A stretch of DNA of 59,476 nucleotides from Immundisolibacterales bacterium. GTDB taxonomy: Bacteria; Pseudomonadota; Gammaproteobacteria; HK1. Positions 34,838 through 45,142 of this stretch are shown here, piece after piece. Each line of letters opens with the position of its first letter. Positions within the stretch are counted from its first letter, which is position 1. The stretch is taken from contig JAPOPW010000041.1 in assembly GCA_026712715.1 (NCBI GenBank), forward strand, positions 1-59,476, written 5' to 3'. The translations under genes and the position numbers were made by a program. Below the pieces are notes generated by a model that was given only the letters and a program-made list of their open reading frames with translations, had not been told where the DNA came from and made no database searches.

Positions 34838-35604
34838 CAGGTGGCCACCCGGCCGCCGTCGATCAGAAGGCCGATCCCGGTCGTGAACGACGACTGGTCG
34901 GAGGCGAGGTAGAGCACCGTGCGGGCGATCTCCTCCGGGGTGCCCATCCGTCCGAGCGGGGTGACGCTCTTCCAGCGCTCGCGCATGGTGTCCGGATCGT
35001 CGGCGAGCTCGAGGTTGCGCCGGTTCATCCCGGTGTCGATGACCCCGGGGCAGATCGCGTTGACCCGGATGTTCCGGTCCGCGTACTCGAGGGCGAGCAC
35101 CCGGGTGAGAGACATGACCGCGCCCTTGGAGGAGGCATAGGAGACGTTGCGGCCGACGTTGGCGAAGGCGCTGACGGAGCTGTTGTTGACGATGGTGCCC
35201 CCGCCCGCCCGCAGGAGAGCCGGGAGCGCGTGCTTGCAGCCGAAGAAGGTGCCCTTGAGGTTGACTCCGATGACTCGGTCGAAGAGCTCCTCGGTCACCT
35301 CCGTCGAAGGGGTGACCGGCTGCTCGATGCCGGCGTTGTTGAAGATCGTGTGGAGCCCGCCGTGGATGCGCTCGGCGGTCGCGACGAGCGCCGCGACCTC
35401 GGATTCGATCGCGACATCGGTGCGGACGAACGTCGCCTCGCCCCCCGCCCCGCGGATCTCCTCGCAAGCATCCGCGCCGGCCGCCTCGTCGACATCGCCG
35501 ACGACCACCGAGGCCCCTTCGCGAGCGAACAGGAGCGCCGTCGCACGACCCATTCCGGATGCCGCACCGGTCACCACCGCAACCTTGCCCTGAAGGGCGC
35601 TCAT
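34837..35604 (-). CDS. Short-chain dehydrogenase/reductase (SDR), first of pair
   Basis: A 255-residue classical SDR. TGAASGMG cofactor loop (12-19), Asp37 (VVGDVDE) pointing to NAD(H), NNAG (89-92), catalytic Ser142 or Ser143, Tyr156 (YASSK) and Lys160, and the terminal block FTTGIGLLIDGGRVAT. The start ATG at 35604 follows GAGGAGGATCC. First gene of the SDR-SDR-hydroxyacid dehydrogenase operon, divergent from the orphan OppD/OppF pair. It probably oxidises or reduces a hydroxy or keto derivative of a compound imported by importer 2. Confidence 0.89.
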   Translation of the reverse strand: MSALQGKVAVVTGAASGMGRATALLFAREGASVVVGDVDEAAGADACEEIRGAGGEATFVRTDVAIESEVAALVATAERIHGGLHTIFNNAGIEQPVTPSTEVTEELFDRVIGVNLKGTFFGCKHALPALLRAGGGTIVNNSSVSAFANVGRNVSYASSKGAVMSLTRVLALEYADRNIRVNAICPGVIDTGMNRRNLELADDPDTMRERWKSVTPLGRMGTPEEIARTVLYLASDQSSFTTGIGLLIDGGRVAT

Positions 35605-35747
35605 CGGATCCTCCTCCCCGGTCCGCCCGGAGCGCCGCGAATCCTAAGGGTTTGCCAACCGGATCGCCATTGTGATGACATGCACGGCGAATTCCATCCG
35701 GAGAATGCCGCATTGCTCCGCACGCCGAGCATCCCGGGAAACCGCGC
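35605..35747. promoter_or_regulatory. Divergent control region between the SDR operon and the orphan ATPase pair
   Basis: A 143-base gap between divergent start codons. The SDR side has a clear ribosome site (GAGGAGGATCC before the ATG at 35604). For the plus strand, TTGCCA near 35652 could be a -35 box, but no convincing -10 follows. Shared position suggests co-regulation of the SDR operon and the ATPase pair. Confidence 0.35.
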
Positions 35748-36787
<1,040 letters not shown>

Positions 36788-36791
<4 letters not shown>

Positions 36792-37792
36792 ATGCGGACG
36801 CGGGAGCGCAAGCCCCGTCCGCCGCGCCGCTCGTCGAGGTGCGAAGGCTCGCCAAGTACTTCCCGGTGCGTGGAGGGCTGCTCCGGCGCACCGTGGGCCA
36901 CGTGAAGGCGGTGGACGACATCTCGTTCGCGCTCGCCCCCGGTGAGGTCGTGGGCCTCGTCGGCGAGTCGGGGTCCGGCAAGACGACGGTCGGGCGCACG
37001 ATGCTCCGCCTTACCGAGCCGACCCGGGGCGAGGTGCGCTTCGGCGGGGCCGACATCACCAACCTCGCGCGCCCGGAGCTTCGCGACTATCGAAGGCGCA
37101 TGCAGATCATCTTCCAGGACCCCTACGCAAGCCTCGATCCGCGCATGCGGGTCCAGGACACGATCGGCGAGGCGCTCGAGATCCATGGGCTCGCCGAGGG
37201 CGGCGCCATGCACGACCGCATCGCCGAGCTCCTCCGGCGGGTCGGACTCGAACCCGAGCACATGCGCCGCTATCCGCACGAGTTCTCGGGCGGGCAGCGC
37301 CAGCGGATCGGCATCGCGCGGGCGCTCGCCGTCGACCCCGAGTTCGTCGTCGCGGACGAGCCGGTCTCCGCCCTCGACGTGTCCATCCAGGCCCAGGTGA
37401 TGAACCTGCTCCGCGACCTTCAGGACGACCTGGACCTCACGATGCTCTTCATCGCCCACGACTTGAGCGTGGTCGAATACGTCTCGAACCGGGTCATCGT
37501 GATGTATCTCGGGCGCATCATGGAGACCGCGCCCGCAGCCGAGCTTTACCGCAACCCCCGGCATCCCTATACGGAGGCGCTGCTCTCGGCGGCGCCGGTG
37601 CCCGATCCGACCGTCCGGCGCGAGCGGATAATCCTCGAAGGCGACATCCCGAGCCCGATCAACCCGCCATCGGGCTGCGTGTTCCGGACCCGCTGCCGCT
37701 ATGCCACCGCGGACTGCGCCTCCGTGGTCCCCGAACTGCGCCCCGTCGGCCCCGACCACGCCAAGGCCTGCATCCGCGACGACATCCTCTGA
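36788..37792 (+). CDS. Peptide ABC transporter ATP-binding protein, OppF/DppF type (orphan pair)
   Basis: A 334-residue ATPase paired with the preceding D-type protein, whose gene it overlaps by 4 bases (ATGA). Motifs are Walker [10 protein letters not shown], signature [12 protein letters not shown], Walker [15 protein letters not shown]-loop [12 protein letters not shown], and the C-terminal [12 protein letters not shown] extension. All catalytic residues are canonical. The gene ends 141 bases before the convergent hyuB, with small hairpins between. Confidence 0.9.
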
Positions 37793-37828
37793 CCTGCCCG
37801 ACCCCGGCCCGGCCCGAGCCACTTGAAT

Positions 37829-37877
37829 CGCTCGGCCGCGAGCGCACGAAACACCGTTGCCGTCTTGCGGGACGGCA
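37829..37877. terminator. Possible bidirectional terminator hairpins between convergent genes
   Basis: Two short perfect inverted repeats lie in the 141-base convergent gap: CGCTCG/CGAGCG (37829-37834 and 37839-37844, 4-base loop) and TGCCGTC/GACGGCA (37858-37864 and 37871-37877, 6-base loop). Neither has a U-tract. Position between convergent genes is the main support. Confidence 0.3.
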
Positions 37878-37933
37878 CCTTCGACAACCTTGCCCGGACG
37901 AGGACGCCGGGCCGGTTCGCCCCGGGCCGGGCG

Positions 37934-39640
37934 CTACGGGTCCGCCGCCGGATCGCGACCGTAGACGGCCGCCGACCCCGGCGTGATGTACCCCTCGCGC
38001 AGGTCACGCTCCACGAGCTCGCGCCCGCGCGCGCCCGGGGCGCCGTAGCCGCCGCCTCCGCCCTGCCTGGTCACGAAGACGTCTCCCTTGCGAAGCGGCA
38101 CGTTCGAGAACTTGGAGTTCGACGGCAGGCTGAACAGCTCGGAGATCGTGTGCTCCTTGCCGCCGCGCATGACCGCGAAGCCGTTCGGCTCGCCGGGCCG
38201 TCCCGCGGCCATTCCGCGCGCGCCGATCCCGTGGTGATCCGAGATGCCGGTCAGACGGGTGTCGGCGAGCACGCGAAGGGACTTCTCAGTGCCGAGCCCC
38301 CCCCGGCTCGCCCCGGCCCCTCCCGAGTCCGGGAGCAGTCGATAGGACTCGAACGCGACCGGGTAGCGGACCTCCCAGGTCTCCATGGACTCGCTCTTGC
38401 AGTTGGACATGATGTGCCATTCCGAGCTGCTGCCGTCGCAGCCCCGGTGTGCGCCGCACCCCCCCGCCATGAAGATGTACCAGAGGAACTCGTTGCCCTC
38501 GTCGTCGAAGCCGCCCCCCGTCACGTTGTTGCCGGTGGAATAGGAGCCGGCCGGGACCCGGTCGGGCACCAGCTTGCGCAGCGCTTCCAGCATGGCCTCG
38601 CAGGACCTCGCGGCCGGGTCTGCGGTCGAGGCGAAGGTGGGCGCGGGATGGACCGGGTGCACGAGCGTGCCGGGCCGGGTGACGAGCTCGATGCAGTCCA
38701 TCAGGCCGCTGTTCAGGGGAATCTCGGGGTCGATGGTCGATATGAGCGATCCGACGATGGCGGCCTTGGTGCAGGCGAGCGAGCAGTTGATGGGGGCCAT
38801 CACCTGCTCGTGGGTCTCGCTGAAGTCCGCCGTCACCTTCTCCTTCGTCTTGGTGACGGTCACCCGGATCGGGAACGGGCCGCCCCCCCTGCCGTCGTCC
38901 TCCATGACGTCCTCCCCGCTCACGCTGCCATCGGGCAGCTTCTCGAGCCCGGCCCGGAAGCGCCGCCGCGAATAGTCGAGGGCGTAGCGCACGCTGGCCC
39001 GGAAGCTCTCGAGCCCGTAGCGGTCGATGAGGTGGCGAATGCGGCGTTCGGCCACGATGTTCGAGGCGATCTGCGACTGGATGTCGCCCCAGAGCTGATC
39101 GGCCATCCGCACGTTGCGAAGGAGGAAGCGCCGGATGTCTTCGTTGACCTCGCCGGCGTGGATGAGCCGGATGGAGGAGAGGATGAGCCCTTCCTGGGTG
39201 ACGTCCTCCGCCGTCCCGGACCAGCCCCCCGGAGCCATGCCGCCGATGTCGGTCCAGTGGCCGCGGTTCGCGGCGAAGCCCACCCGCTCGCCGCGGTGGA
39301 AGATGGGCCGGCACACCATGCAGTCGGCCTGGTGGGTGCCCCAGTTGTAGGGATCGTTGTGGAGGTAGACGTCGCCCTCGGAGATGGTCGGCTGGGTGTC
39401 GATCACGTAGCGGACCGCCTCCCACATCGCCCCCGCGTGCACGGTGACGCCCTGGTCCTGGGCGATCATCGCGCCGTCGCCGTCGAAGAGGGCGCAGGTG
39501 AAGTCCTCCCCGTGACAGAAGCAGGTCGAGAACGCGGTCCGCGTCGTCGTCACCACCATCTCACGGACGGTGCTGATGAGATACGAGCGCATGATCTCGG
39601 CCGTGAACGGATCGAGATGCGTGTCCGCGGGCGTGCTCAT
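37934..39640 (-). CDS. hyuB: Hydantoinase B / 5-oxoprolinase beta-type subunit (pair 1)
   Basis: A 568-residue HyuB-family subunit. With HyuA, family enzymes use ATP to open N-methylhydantoin, hydantoin or 5-oxoproline-like rings, or acetophenone-type substrates. Blocks are the N-terminal DPFTAEIMRSYLISTVREM, QDQGVTVHAGAMWEAV, GDVYLHNDPYNWGTHQADC, GHWTDIGGMAPGG, and the glycine-rich end RQGGGGGYGAPGAR. The usual THLPD motif reads THQAD. Its ATG overlaps the hyuA stop by 4 bases. Six Cys in the middle-to-C-terminal part (for example MAGGCGAHRGC) are more than usual and might bind metal. Confidence 0.87.
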   Translation of the reverse strand: MSTPADTHLDPFTAEIMRSYLISTVREMVVTTTRTAFSTCFCHGEDFTCALFDGDGAMIAQDQGVTVHAGAMWEAVRYVIDTQPTISEGDVYLHNDPYNWGTHQADCMVCRPIFHRGERVGFAANRGHWTDIGGMAPGGWSGTAEDVTQEGLILSSIRLIHAGEVNEDIRRFLLRNVRMADQLWGDIQSQIASNIVAERRIRHLIDRYGLESFRASVRYALDYSRRRFRAGLEKLPDGSVSGEDVMEDDGRGGGPFPIRVTVTKTKEKVTADFSETHEQVMAPINCSLACTKAAIVGSLISTIDPEIPLNSGLMDCIELVTRPGTLVHPVHPAPTFASTADPAARSCEAMLEALRKLVPDRVPAGSYSTGNNVTGGGFDDEGNEFLWYIFMAGGCGAHRGCDGSSSEWHIMSNCKSESMETWEVRYPVAFESYRLLPDSGGAGASRGGLGTEKSLRVLADTRLTGISDHHGIGARGMAAGRPGEPNGFAVMRGGKEHTISELFSLPSNSKFSNVPLRKGDVFVTRQGGGGGYGAPGARGRELVERDLREGYITPGSAAVYGRDPAADP

Positions 39641-41679
39641 GGCGAACCCTCCCCTCCCACCGACATGGACAGGTATCCCTCGGGCGTGACCTCGACGCTC
39701 GACCCGGCCGGGACCCAGGTGACCGACTGCGGCTCCTCCACCAGGCACGGGCCCGTCAAACGCGTTCCCGGCGCGAGGCCCGACCGGGCGTGCACGCCGA
39801 CCGGAGTCCGTACCCCACCGAGCAGCATCGGCCGGGAGACCGGCGCGGCGACCTCTCCCGCCTGGCCCCAGTCGGTCCTCGCGAGATAGGCGGCGAGGTC
39901 CCGCTCGCGAGGCTGCGTCACGGTGACCCCGATGTCCACGATCTCGACCGGCGTGCCGATCCGCGTGCCGTAGAGAACCTCGTGCTGCGCCTCGAAGCGT
40001 TCGTAGAGCCGCTCCGGGGTCTCCGATGCCGAGAGGGTGAGCGGGACATAGTGCCATTGGCCGACGTAGCGAAGTCCGGCGAAGCGCTCCGACACGACGT
40101 CCGGCCCGGCATGGACCCCCAGCCGCTCCGTCGCCTGCTCCCGGAGCCCTTCGTAGGCTTCCTGGACGCCCCGCTCCCCGAGGGCCTCGATCGGGAAGAG
40201 ACCGGTCTGGGCCGCGAACACGTTGAGGTCGGCGGTCAGGAGCCCGATCGCGGACAGGACGCTGCAGTGGTTCGGGACGACCACCCGCCGGATGCCGAGC
40301 TCGGCGGCCACCCCCGCCGCGTGCTGCGGTCCGGCCCCGCCGAACGCGACGAGGACGAAGTCGCGCACGTCGGTCCCCTGCTGCACGGTGATCTCGCGGA
40401 TGGCCTGCGCGATGTTCGCGTTGACGATCGACCATACGCCCTCGGCGAGGGTCTCGGCGCTGGTCCCGAGCGGGCCGGCGACCTCGCCGAGGGCGCGGGC
40501 GGAGGCTTCCCGGTCGAGGGGCACGCCGCCGCCGAGGAGACCTGCGTCCGGCAGGATCCCGATCACCAGGTTGGCGTCGGTGACCGCCGCGGGCCCGCCG
40601 CGCCCGTAGCAGGCGGGACCGGGCACCGCGCCGGCGCTGCGCGGCCCGACGCTCACCGCCGCGCCGGCATCGAGCGACACGATGCTTCCGCCCCCCGCCC
40701 CGATCGCGTGAATGTCGAGACTGCGAATGCGGGCCGGGATCCCGTGCTCGAGCTCGACGACCTCGCGCTGCTGGATCTCGCCGCCGAGCATGATGCAGAT
40801 GTCCGTGCTGGTGCCGCCGACATCCATGGTGACCGCGTGTTCGTAGCCGACGTGGCGGGCGACCGCGGACGCGGCGAGGGCTCCCCCGGCGGGTCCGGAC
40901 TTCGCGAGCTGGATCGGGCGCAGCCGCGCCTCCTCGAGGGTCAGGAGCCCGCCGCCCGAATGCATGTACCGGATGCCGTCGCGGTGGCGGAAGCGGGGGC
41001 TCAGATCGTCGGAGTAGCGATGGAACGTCGGCGTCGCCATGGCGTTGAGGGTGCACGTGCTTACCCTCTCGTACTCGCCGATGCGCGGGTCGACGTCCAC
41101 GGACAACGAAACGAAGAGCTGCGGCGCATGCTCGCGAACGATCTCCGCCACCCGGCGTTCGTGCTCGGGATTCGTGTAGGAGTTGTAGAGCGATACCGCG
41201 ACCGCCTCGACCTCGTGACCGAGAAGCGCGTCGACCGCCGCCACCACGTCGGGCTCGTGAAGCGGCTCCTCGACCTCTCCCCGGACGTTGATCCGGCCGC
41301 CGACCTCGGTCCGCAGATGCCGCGGCACGAGGGGCGGGATCTGCTCGTGGAGGAAGTGGAAGGTGCCCTTGCGGAACGAGTATCCGATCTCGAGCACGTC
41401 CCGGAACCCGGTCGTGGTGATGAGCCCCACCTTCCCGCCGGTGCGCTCGATCAGGAGGTTCGTGACGAGGGTGGTCCCGTGCACGAAATAGCGGATGTGC
41501 TCCGGAGGCACGCCCACCTCGTCGCACGCGGCGAGGACTCCCGCGGTGAGCCCGAACGCGCTGTTCAGCACCTTGCCGGTGACGAGCCCTCCGGTCTCGG
41601 GATGCAGGGCCACGAGATCGGTGAACGTGCCGCCGATGTCGACGCCGACTTCAGTCCGATCGTCCGGCTCAGGCGGCAT
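39637..41679 (-). CDS. hyuA: Hydantoinase A / 5-oxoprolinase alpha-type ATPase subunit (pair 1)
   Basis: A 680-residue ATP-binding HyuA subunit of the ASKHA fold. Phosphate motif VGVDIGGTFTDLV (near 12-24), HGTTLVTNLLIER, TTTGFRDVLEIGY, second phosphate motif TMDVGGTSTDICIML, adenosine region IGAGGGSIVSLD and GPACYGRGGPAAVTDANLV. The start ATG at 41679 follows GGGGGAG. It is coupled to hyuB and lies 84 bases after the GSA-aminomutase-like gene in the importer 3 unit. Compared with the pair 2 HyuA it has a shorter C-terminal region. Confidence 0.88.
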   Translation of the reverse strand: MPPEPDDRTEVGVDIGGTFTDLVALHPETGGLVTGKVLNSAFGLTAGVLAACDEVGVPPEHIRYFVHGTTLVTNLLIERTGGKVGLITTTGFRDVLEIGYSFRKGTFHFLHEQIPPLVPRHLRTEVGGRINVRGEVEEPLHEPDVVAAVDALLGHEVEAVAVSLYNSYTNPEHERRVAEIVREHAPQLFVSLSVDVDPRIGEYERVSTCTLNAMATPTFHRYSDDLSPRFRHRDGIRYMHSGGGLLTLEEARLRPIQLAKSGPAGGALAASAVARHVGYEHAVTMDVGGTSTDICIMLGGEIQQREVVELEHGIPARIRSLDIHAIGAGGGSIVSLDAGAAVSVGPRSAGAVPGPACYGRGGPAAVTDANLVIGILPDAGLLGGGVPLDREASARALGEVAGPLGTSAETLAEGVWSIVNANIAQAIREITVQQGTDVRDFVLVAFGGAGPQHAAGVAAELGIRRVVVPNHCSVLSAIGLLTADLNVFAAQTGLFPIEALGERGVQEAYEGLREQATERLGVHAGPDVVSERFAGLRYVGQWHYVPLTLSASETPERLYERFEAQHEVLYGTRIGTPVEIVDIGVTVTQPRERDLAAYLARTDWGQAGEVAAPVSRPMLLGGVRTPVGVHARSGLAPGTRLTGPCLVEEPQSVTWVPAGSSVEVTPEGYLSMSVGGEGSP

Positions 41680-41763
41680 GCACGGCTCCCCCGGGGAAGG
41701 CGCGCGGGCACGTCACGTCCCTCGCCACGCCATGGTCGCGGACCCGCACGTCCGCGGCTCGGG

Positions 41764-43113
41764 TCACGCGACGCTCAGCGCGTCACGGTGCTCCTCGAGA
41801 AAGCCTCGCGCGAGCTCCACGGTCCGATCGATGTCGGCATCGCGGTGCGCGGCGCCCACGAACCCCCGCAGCGTCTCGCGGCGATGGACATAGACCCCCC
41901 GCTCGCGCATCCAGGCCCGGAACGCGTCGTTCAGCGCCTCGGACCGCGGCCCGCTCGCACGCCCGAGATCCGCGGAGTTGCGGACCTGCCGGGTATGGAA
42001 GTACAGCGTCCACACGGACCCGAAGTACTGGCACACCGCATTGAGCCCGAGTTCCTCGATCGCCTCGTTGATGCCGTCGCCGAGGCGCTTCGTCATCTGC
42101 GCGAGGCGATCCGTCACCCGGTCGCGCTCGAGGATCGAGAGGGTGGTCATCGCGGCCGCGGAGCTCACCGGATGGCCGTTGAACGTTCCGGAGTAAAAGA
42201 CCGGCCCGGACGGCGTCAGCAGCGAGACGAGGTCCCGCCGGCCGACGACGGCCGCGATCACGTAGCCGTTCGCGATCGCCTTGCCGAACGCGGCGAGATC
42301 CGCCTTCACGCCGTACATCGCCCCCACCCCGCGGATGTCGTGCCGGAACCCGCACATGATCTCGTCGAAGACGAGGACCGCGCCGTGCCGATCGCAGAGC
42401 GCGCGGGCGCCGTCGAGGTAGGACTGGTCCAGGATCACGCATCCGGCGCTGTGCAGGGCGGGCTCCACCACCAGGGCGGCAATCTCCCCTTCATGCTGCT
42501 CGAACGCTTCGGTGACGGCATCGAGATCGTTGATGCTCACGACCACTACCGCATCCGTGGTGCTCTTCAGGCTGCCGGCCGAGATCGGCCGCGGCCGGGG
42601 CAGGCGCTCGAAGTTGCTGGTCGCGGGCGGCGCCGACGTGCTCACCGCGAGGTCGTCGTGCCAGCCGTGATACCCGGACTCGACCTTGATGACCTTCTCG
42701 CGCCCGGTGGCGGCCCGGGCGATGCGCACGCTGTGGTAGAGGGAATCGGACCCCCCGCCACCGCAGAGCGCCACCATCTCCGCGCAGGGGACGATCTCTG
42801 TCAGCCGCTCCGCGAGCGCAAGCTCGTGCTCGTGCGGCACCCCCACGAAGGTCCCCCATTCCTCGGTCGCCCTCGCGACCGCCTCCGTCACCTCGGGGTG
42901 CGAGTACCCGAGGACGGCGGACCCGAACCCGCCGTGGTACTCGAGGTACTCGTTGCCGTCGACGTCGGTGAGGGTCGCCCCGCGCCCCGATCGAAAGTAG
43001 ATCGAGTGCGGCTTCGTGTCGCGGCCGGCCCCCGTCACCCCTCCCGGCAGGACGTTCTTCGCACGCTCGTGCATGCGGACCGACTCCGCACTGGGGATCT
43101 TCAGCTCTGCCAT
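41764..43113 (-). CDS. Glutamate-1-semialdehyde aminomutase-like class III aminotransferase
   Basis: A 449-residue PLP enzyme of aminotransferase class III, closest in layout to HemL. Motifs are VLPGGVTGAGR (21-31), GNEYLEYHGGFGSAVLGYSHP (53-73), GGGGSDSLYHSVRIARAATGR (118-138), HGWHDDLAVS (149-158), LVFDEIMCGFRH (Asp250) and the Schiff-base lysine AAFGKAIANGY (Lys278). Placement inside a transport/hydantoinase operon argues against tetrapyrrole synthesis. Similar HemL-like enzymes act on amino or carbamoyl amino acids in catabolic clusters. The start follows GAAGGGAG. Confidence 0.87.
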   Translation of the reverse strand: MAELKIPSAESVRMHERAKNVLPGGVTGAGRDTKPHSIYFRSGRGATLTDVDGNEYLEYHGGFGSAVLGYSHPEVTEAVARATEEWGTFVGVPHEHELALAERLTEIVPCAEMVALCGGGGSDSLYHSVRIARAATGREKVIKVESGYHGWHDDLAVSTSAPPATSNFERLPRPRPISAGSLKSTTDAVVVVSINDLDAVTEAFEQHEGEIAALVVEPALHSAGCVILDQSYLDGARALCDRHGAVLVFDEIMCGFRHDIRGVGAMYGVKADLAAFGKAIANGYVIAAVVGRRDLVSLLTPSGPVFYSGTFNGHPVSSAAAMTTLSILERDRVTDRLAQMTKRLGDGINEAIEELGLNAVCQYFGSVWTLYFHTRQVRNSADLGRASGPRSEALNDAFRAWMRERGVYVHRRETLRGFVGAAHRDADIDRTVELARGFLEEHRDALSVA

Positions 43114-43198
43114 GTCCGCTCCCTTCGCCGTGGATTCAGGGTGTCAACAACCGGGGTCCGCCGCGCGGCCCGGTGCGCGTTGAGGTCCCTCTCCGCAA

Positions 43199-44869
43199 TC
43201 AGCCCTTCTGCAGGTCGACCAGGTGGACGAGGTTGTGCGGGCGCCACGCGAGTCCGGTCACGTTGGTCCGCATCGCCATGTGGAACCCGATGCCGAGGTA
43301 CATCGGCCACGGCACGTCCTCCACGATGTGGCGCGCGGCCGCGGTGGCGAGATCGTTTCGCTCGTCCAGGTCGGCAGTCCCGAGGGCCTGCATGATGGTG
43401 TCCTGCGCCTCGGGGTTGACGTAGTCGATCCAGTTGCCGACGGCTCCCTTGCCGGGCCCGAAGAAGAGGAACTCCGCATATGCGCCGTCCACCACGAAGG
43501 GCGCGTCCTGCACGATGACGGACTGGGCCTTGTGCGAGTAGTACTGCTCCTGGTACTTCGCGGGGGTCAGCTTCTGGAGGCGCACCTCGGCCCCGATTTC
43601 CCCCAGCGAGGTGCGGATGAGCTGCGCGATCTGCTCGTGCTCGGGGTAGATCGTCGAGTACGACAGGTCGAACGAGATGCTGCTCTGGCCCGCGTCGCTC
43701 AGCAGCTCCATCGCCTTTTCCGCGTTGCGGGGCTGATAGGGCCAGGAAGCGGGATAGCCGGGGTACTGGTCCGGCACCGGTCCCTGGAACAGGCGAACGC
43801 TCGGATCGCCGAAGTACACCGTGTTGATGATGTCGTCGATGGGCAGGCCGTAGGCCACCGCCTGGCGCACCCGCTTGTCCGTGAACGGCTCGACCGAGTT
43901 GTTCACCCCGTAGATCACGCCGAGGTTCCCCTTGACGCTCGTGATGCTGACCCCTTCGGTGCCGGCGAGGCTTCGGCGCTCGCGGGTCACCAGGTCCTCG
44001 GCAATGTCGATCGCCCCCGCCTTGAGCAGGGTGAGGCGCGTCGCGGAGCTCGGGATCTCGCGGTAGAGAACGCGCGCCATCCCCTGCTTCCCGCGGAAGT
44101 AGTTCGGGTTCGCGACGTACTCGACCTGCTGCCCCGGGGTGAACGACATCGCGTGGTAGGGGCCGAACGATGCCGTGTTGGTGGCGAGCCACTTCCGGGC
44201 CCAGGGGTCGCCCTCGCTGACGTGCCGCTTGACCTCGGTCGAATCCAGGAACACCGCCCCGGGCACCGGCGTCGCCTGCACGGTCATCAGCAGGGGATTG
44301 GGTACGTCGAGGGTGATCTCGACCACGTACCGACTCACCGCACGGTAGGCCTCCTTGCTCCGGATGGAGGCAACGCCGAGGGGAAACAGCCCTTGCGAAT
44401 CCAGGCCGAAGACCCGGTCCCAGGACCACACGATGTCCTCGGCCGTCAACTCGTTGCCGAAATAGCTCTTCACCCCTTCCCTGAGCTTGATCGTGTACTT
44501 GCGGCCGCCGTCCGAAATCTCCCACGACTCCGCGAGCAGAGGTTCGGGCGGGGACGACAGGTCGGCCACCCGGTTTCCGTTGTCGTCCGTCACGATCTTG
44601 AACTGGGTGAATCGATCGTAGGTCGAGCAATCGACCTCGCGATCCTGGGGCGAAGAGGAGTATTCCGGGTCGAGCGTAGTCGGGGTCGCCGGCGCCCCGA
44701 TGACGAGCGTGTCGCTCGGCGTCTGGGCATGGGCGACGTTTTCGAGCAATCCCGCCATGGGGACCGCGACGCCGAGGGCGGAAAGTCTCCCGAGGAAAGT
44801 CCGGCGGTCGATCCGCCCCTGTACGAAGTTCCTGACGAGCGCTTCGTGAGCTTGTTTGCGCGTCTTCAT
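43199..44869 (-). CDS. Periplasmic peptide/opine-binding protein, SBP family 5, Tat-type signal (importer 3)
   Basis: A 556-residue family 5 solute-binding protein. The N-terminus has an unusually long leader with RRTFLGRLSALGVAVPMAGLL (Arg22-Arg23), a twin-arginine pattern, and cleavage near AHA/QTP, so it is probably exported folded by Tat. Family blocks are IKLREGVKSYFGNELTAEDI, PNPLLMTVQATPVPGA, VEYVANPNYFRGKQG and DKRVRQAVAYGLPIDDII. The ATG at 44869 is chosen because it places the Arg pair at the right distance. The upstream 273-base AT-rich gap suggests its own promoter in addition to the importer 3 operon. Confidence 0.9.
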   Translation of the reverse strand: MKTRKQAHEALVRNFVQGRIDRRTFLGRLSALGVAVPMAGLLENVAHAQTPSDTLVIGAPATPTTLDPEYSSSPQDREVDCSTYDRFTQFKIVTDDNGNRVADLSSPPEPLLAESWEISDGGRKYTIKLREGVKSYFGNELTAEDIVWSWDRVFGLDSQGLFPLGVASIRSKEAYRAVSRYVVEITLDVPNPLLMTVQATPVPGAVFLDSTEVKRHVSEGDPWARKWLATNTASFGPYHAMSFTPGQQVEYVANPNYFRGKQGMARVLYREIPSSATRLTLLKAGAIDIAEDLVTRERRSLAGTEGVSITSVKGNLGVIYGVNNSVEPFTDKRVRQAVAYGLPIDDIINTVYFGDPSVRLFQGPVPDQYPGYPASWPYQPRNAEKAMELLSDAGQSSISFDLSYSTIYPEHEQIAQLIRTSLGEIGAEVRLQKLTPAKYQEQYYSHKAQSVIVQDAPFVVDGAYAEFLFFGPGKGAVGNWIDYVNPEAQDTIMQALGTADLDERNDLATAAARHIVEDVPWPMYLGIGFHMAMRTNVTGLAWRPHNLVHLVDLQKG

Positions 44870-44903
44870 ATTCGCCTTCCTCGGGAATTGAGATTCCGGA
44901 CAG

Positions 44904-44931
44904 AATAAACCCGAACGCCCCCGATCCACAA
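44904..44931 (-). promoter_or_regulatory. Candidate promoter of the importer 3 binding-protein gene
   Basis: On the minus strand TTGTGG (44931-44926), 16 bases, then TTTATT (44909-44904), lies 34 bases upstream of the start codon at 44869, within an unusually AT-rich stretch for this genome (an A7 run at 44930-44936). Both boxes are imperfect. A local promoter would give the binding protein extra transcripts relative to the permeases. Confidence 0.35.
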
Positions 44932-45056
44932 AAAAAGTTTCAACCCGGAGAAGAAAGCGTTTATTGAACGAGTTTTCTTGTCCCGGTTTCTCCATGCTTT
45001 CATCACGGGTTCATCACCAATCGACTCGGCCTTGCCCGCAGGCTCGCGAGACAGCC

Positions 45057-45080
45057 CGAATTTTCGGGTTCGAAAATTCG
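45057..45080. promoter_or_regulatory. Perfect inverted repeat upstream of the importer 3 binding-protein gene
   Basis: CGAATTTTCG (45057-45066), GGTT, CGAAAATTCG (45071-45080): a perfect 10-base dyad, AT-rich in the centre of each arm and extended on one side by CCCGAA/TTCGGG. It lies 63 bases after the upstream ATPase stop and about 190 bases before the binding-protein start. It could be a regulator operator or a weak stem-loop between the two transcription units. Confidence 0.5.
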
Positions 45081-45142
45081 ATAATCGACAGGAAATTCCG
45101 TATGTTCCGGTGGTCGAAGGCGGGCGTTTCCCGAATGTGCCG

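Noticed and set aside
41764..43113. Annotation as hemL (tetrapyrrole biosynthesis).
   Set aside because: The fold and motifs match class III/HemL-like enzymes, but the operon context is transport plus hydantoinase, so a biosynthetic name would be misleading.
43150..43174. A terminator hairpin after the importer 3 binding-protein gene.
   Set aside because: Arms around ACCGGG/CCCGGT pair for only about six bases with mismatches inside and no U-tract; too weak to report as a feature.
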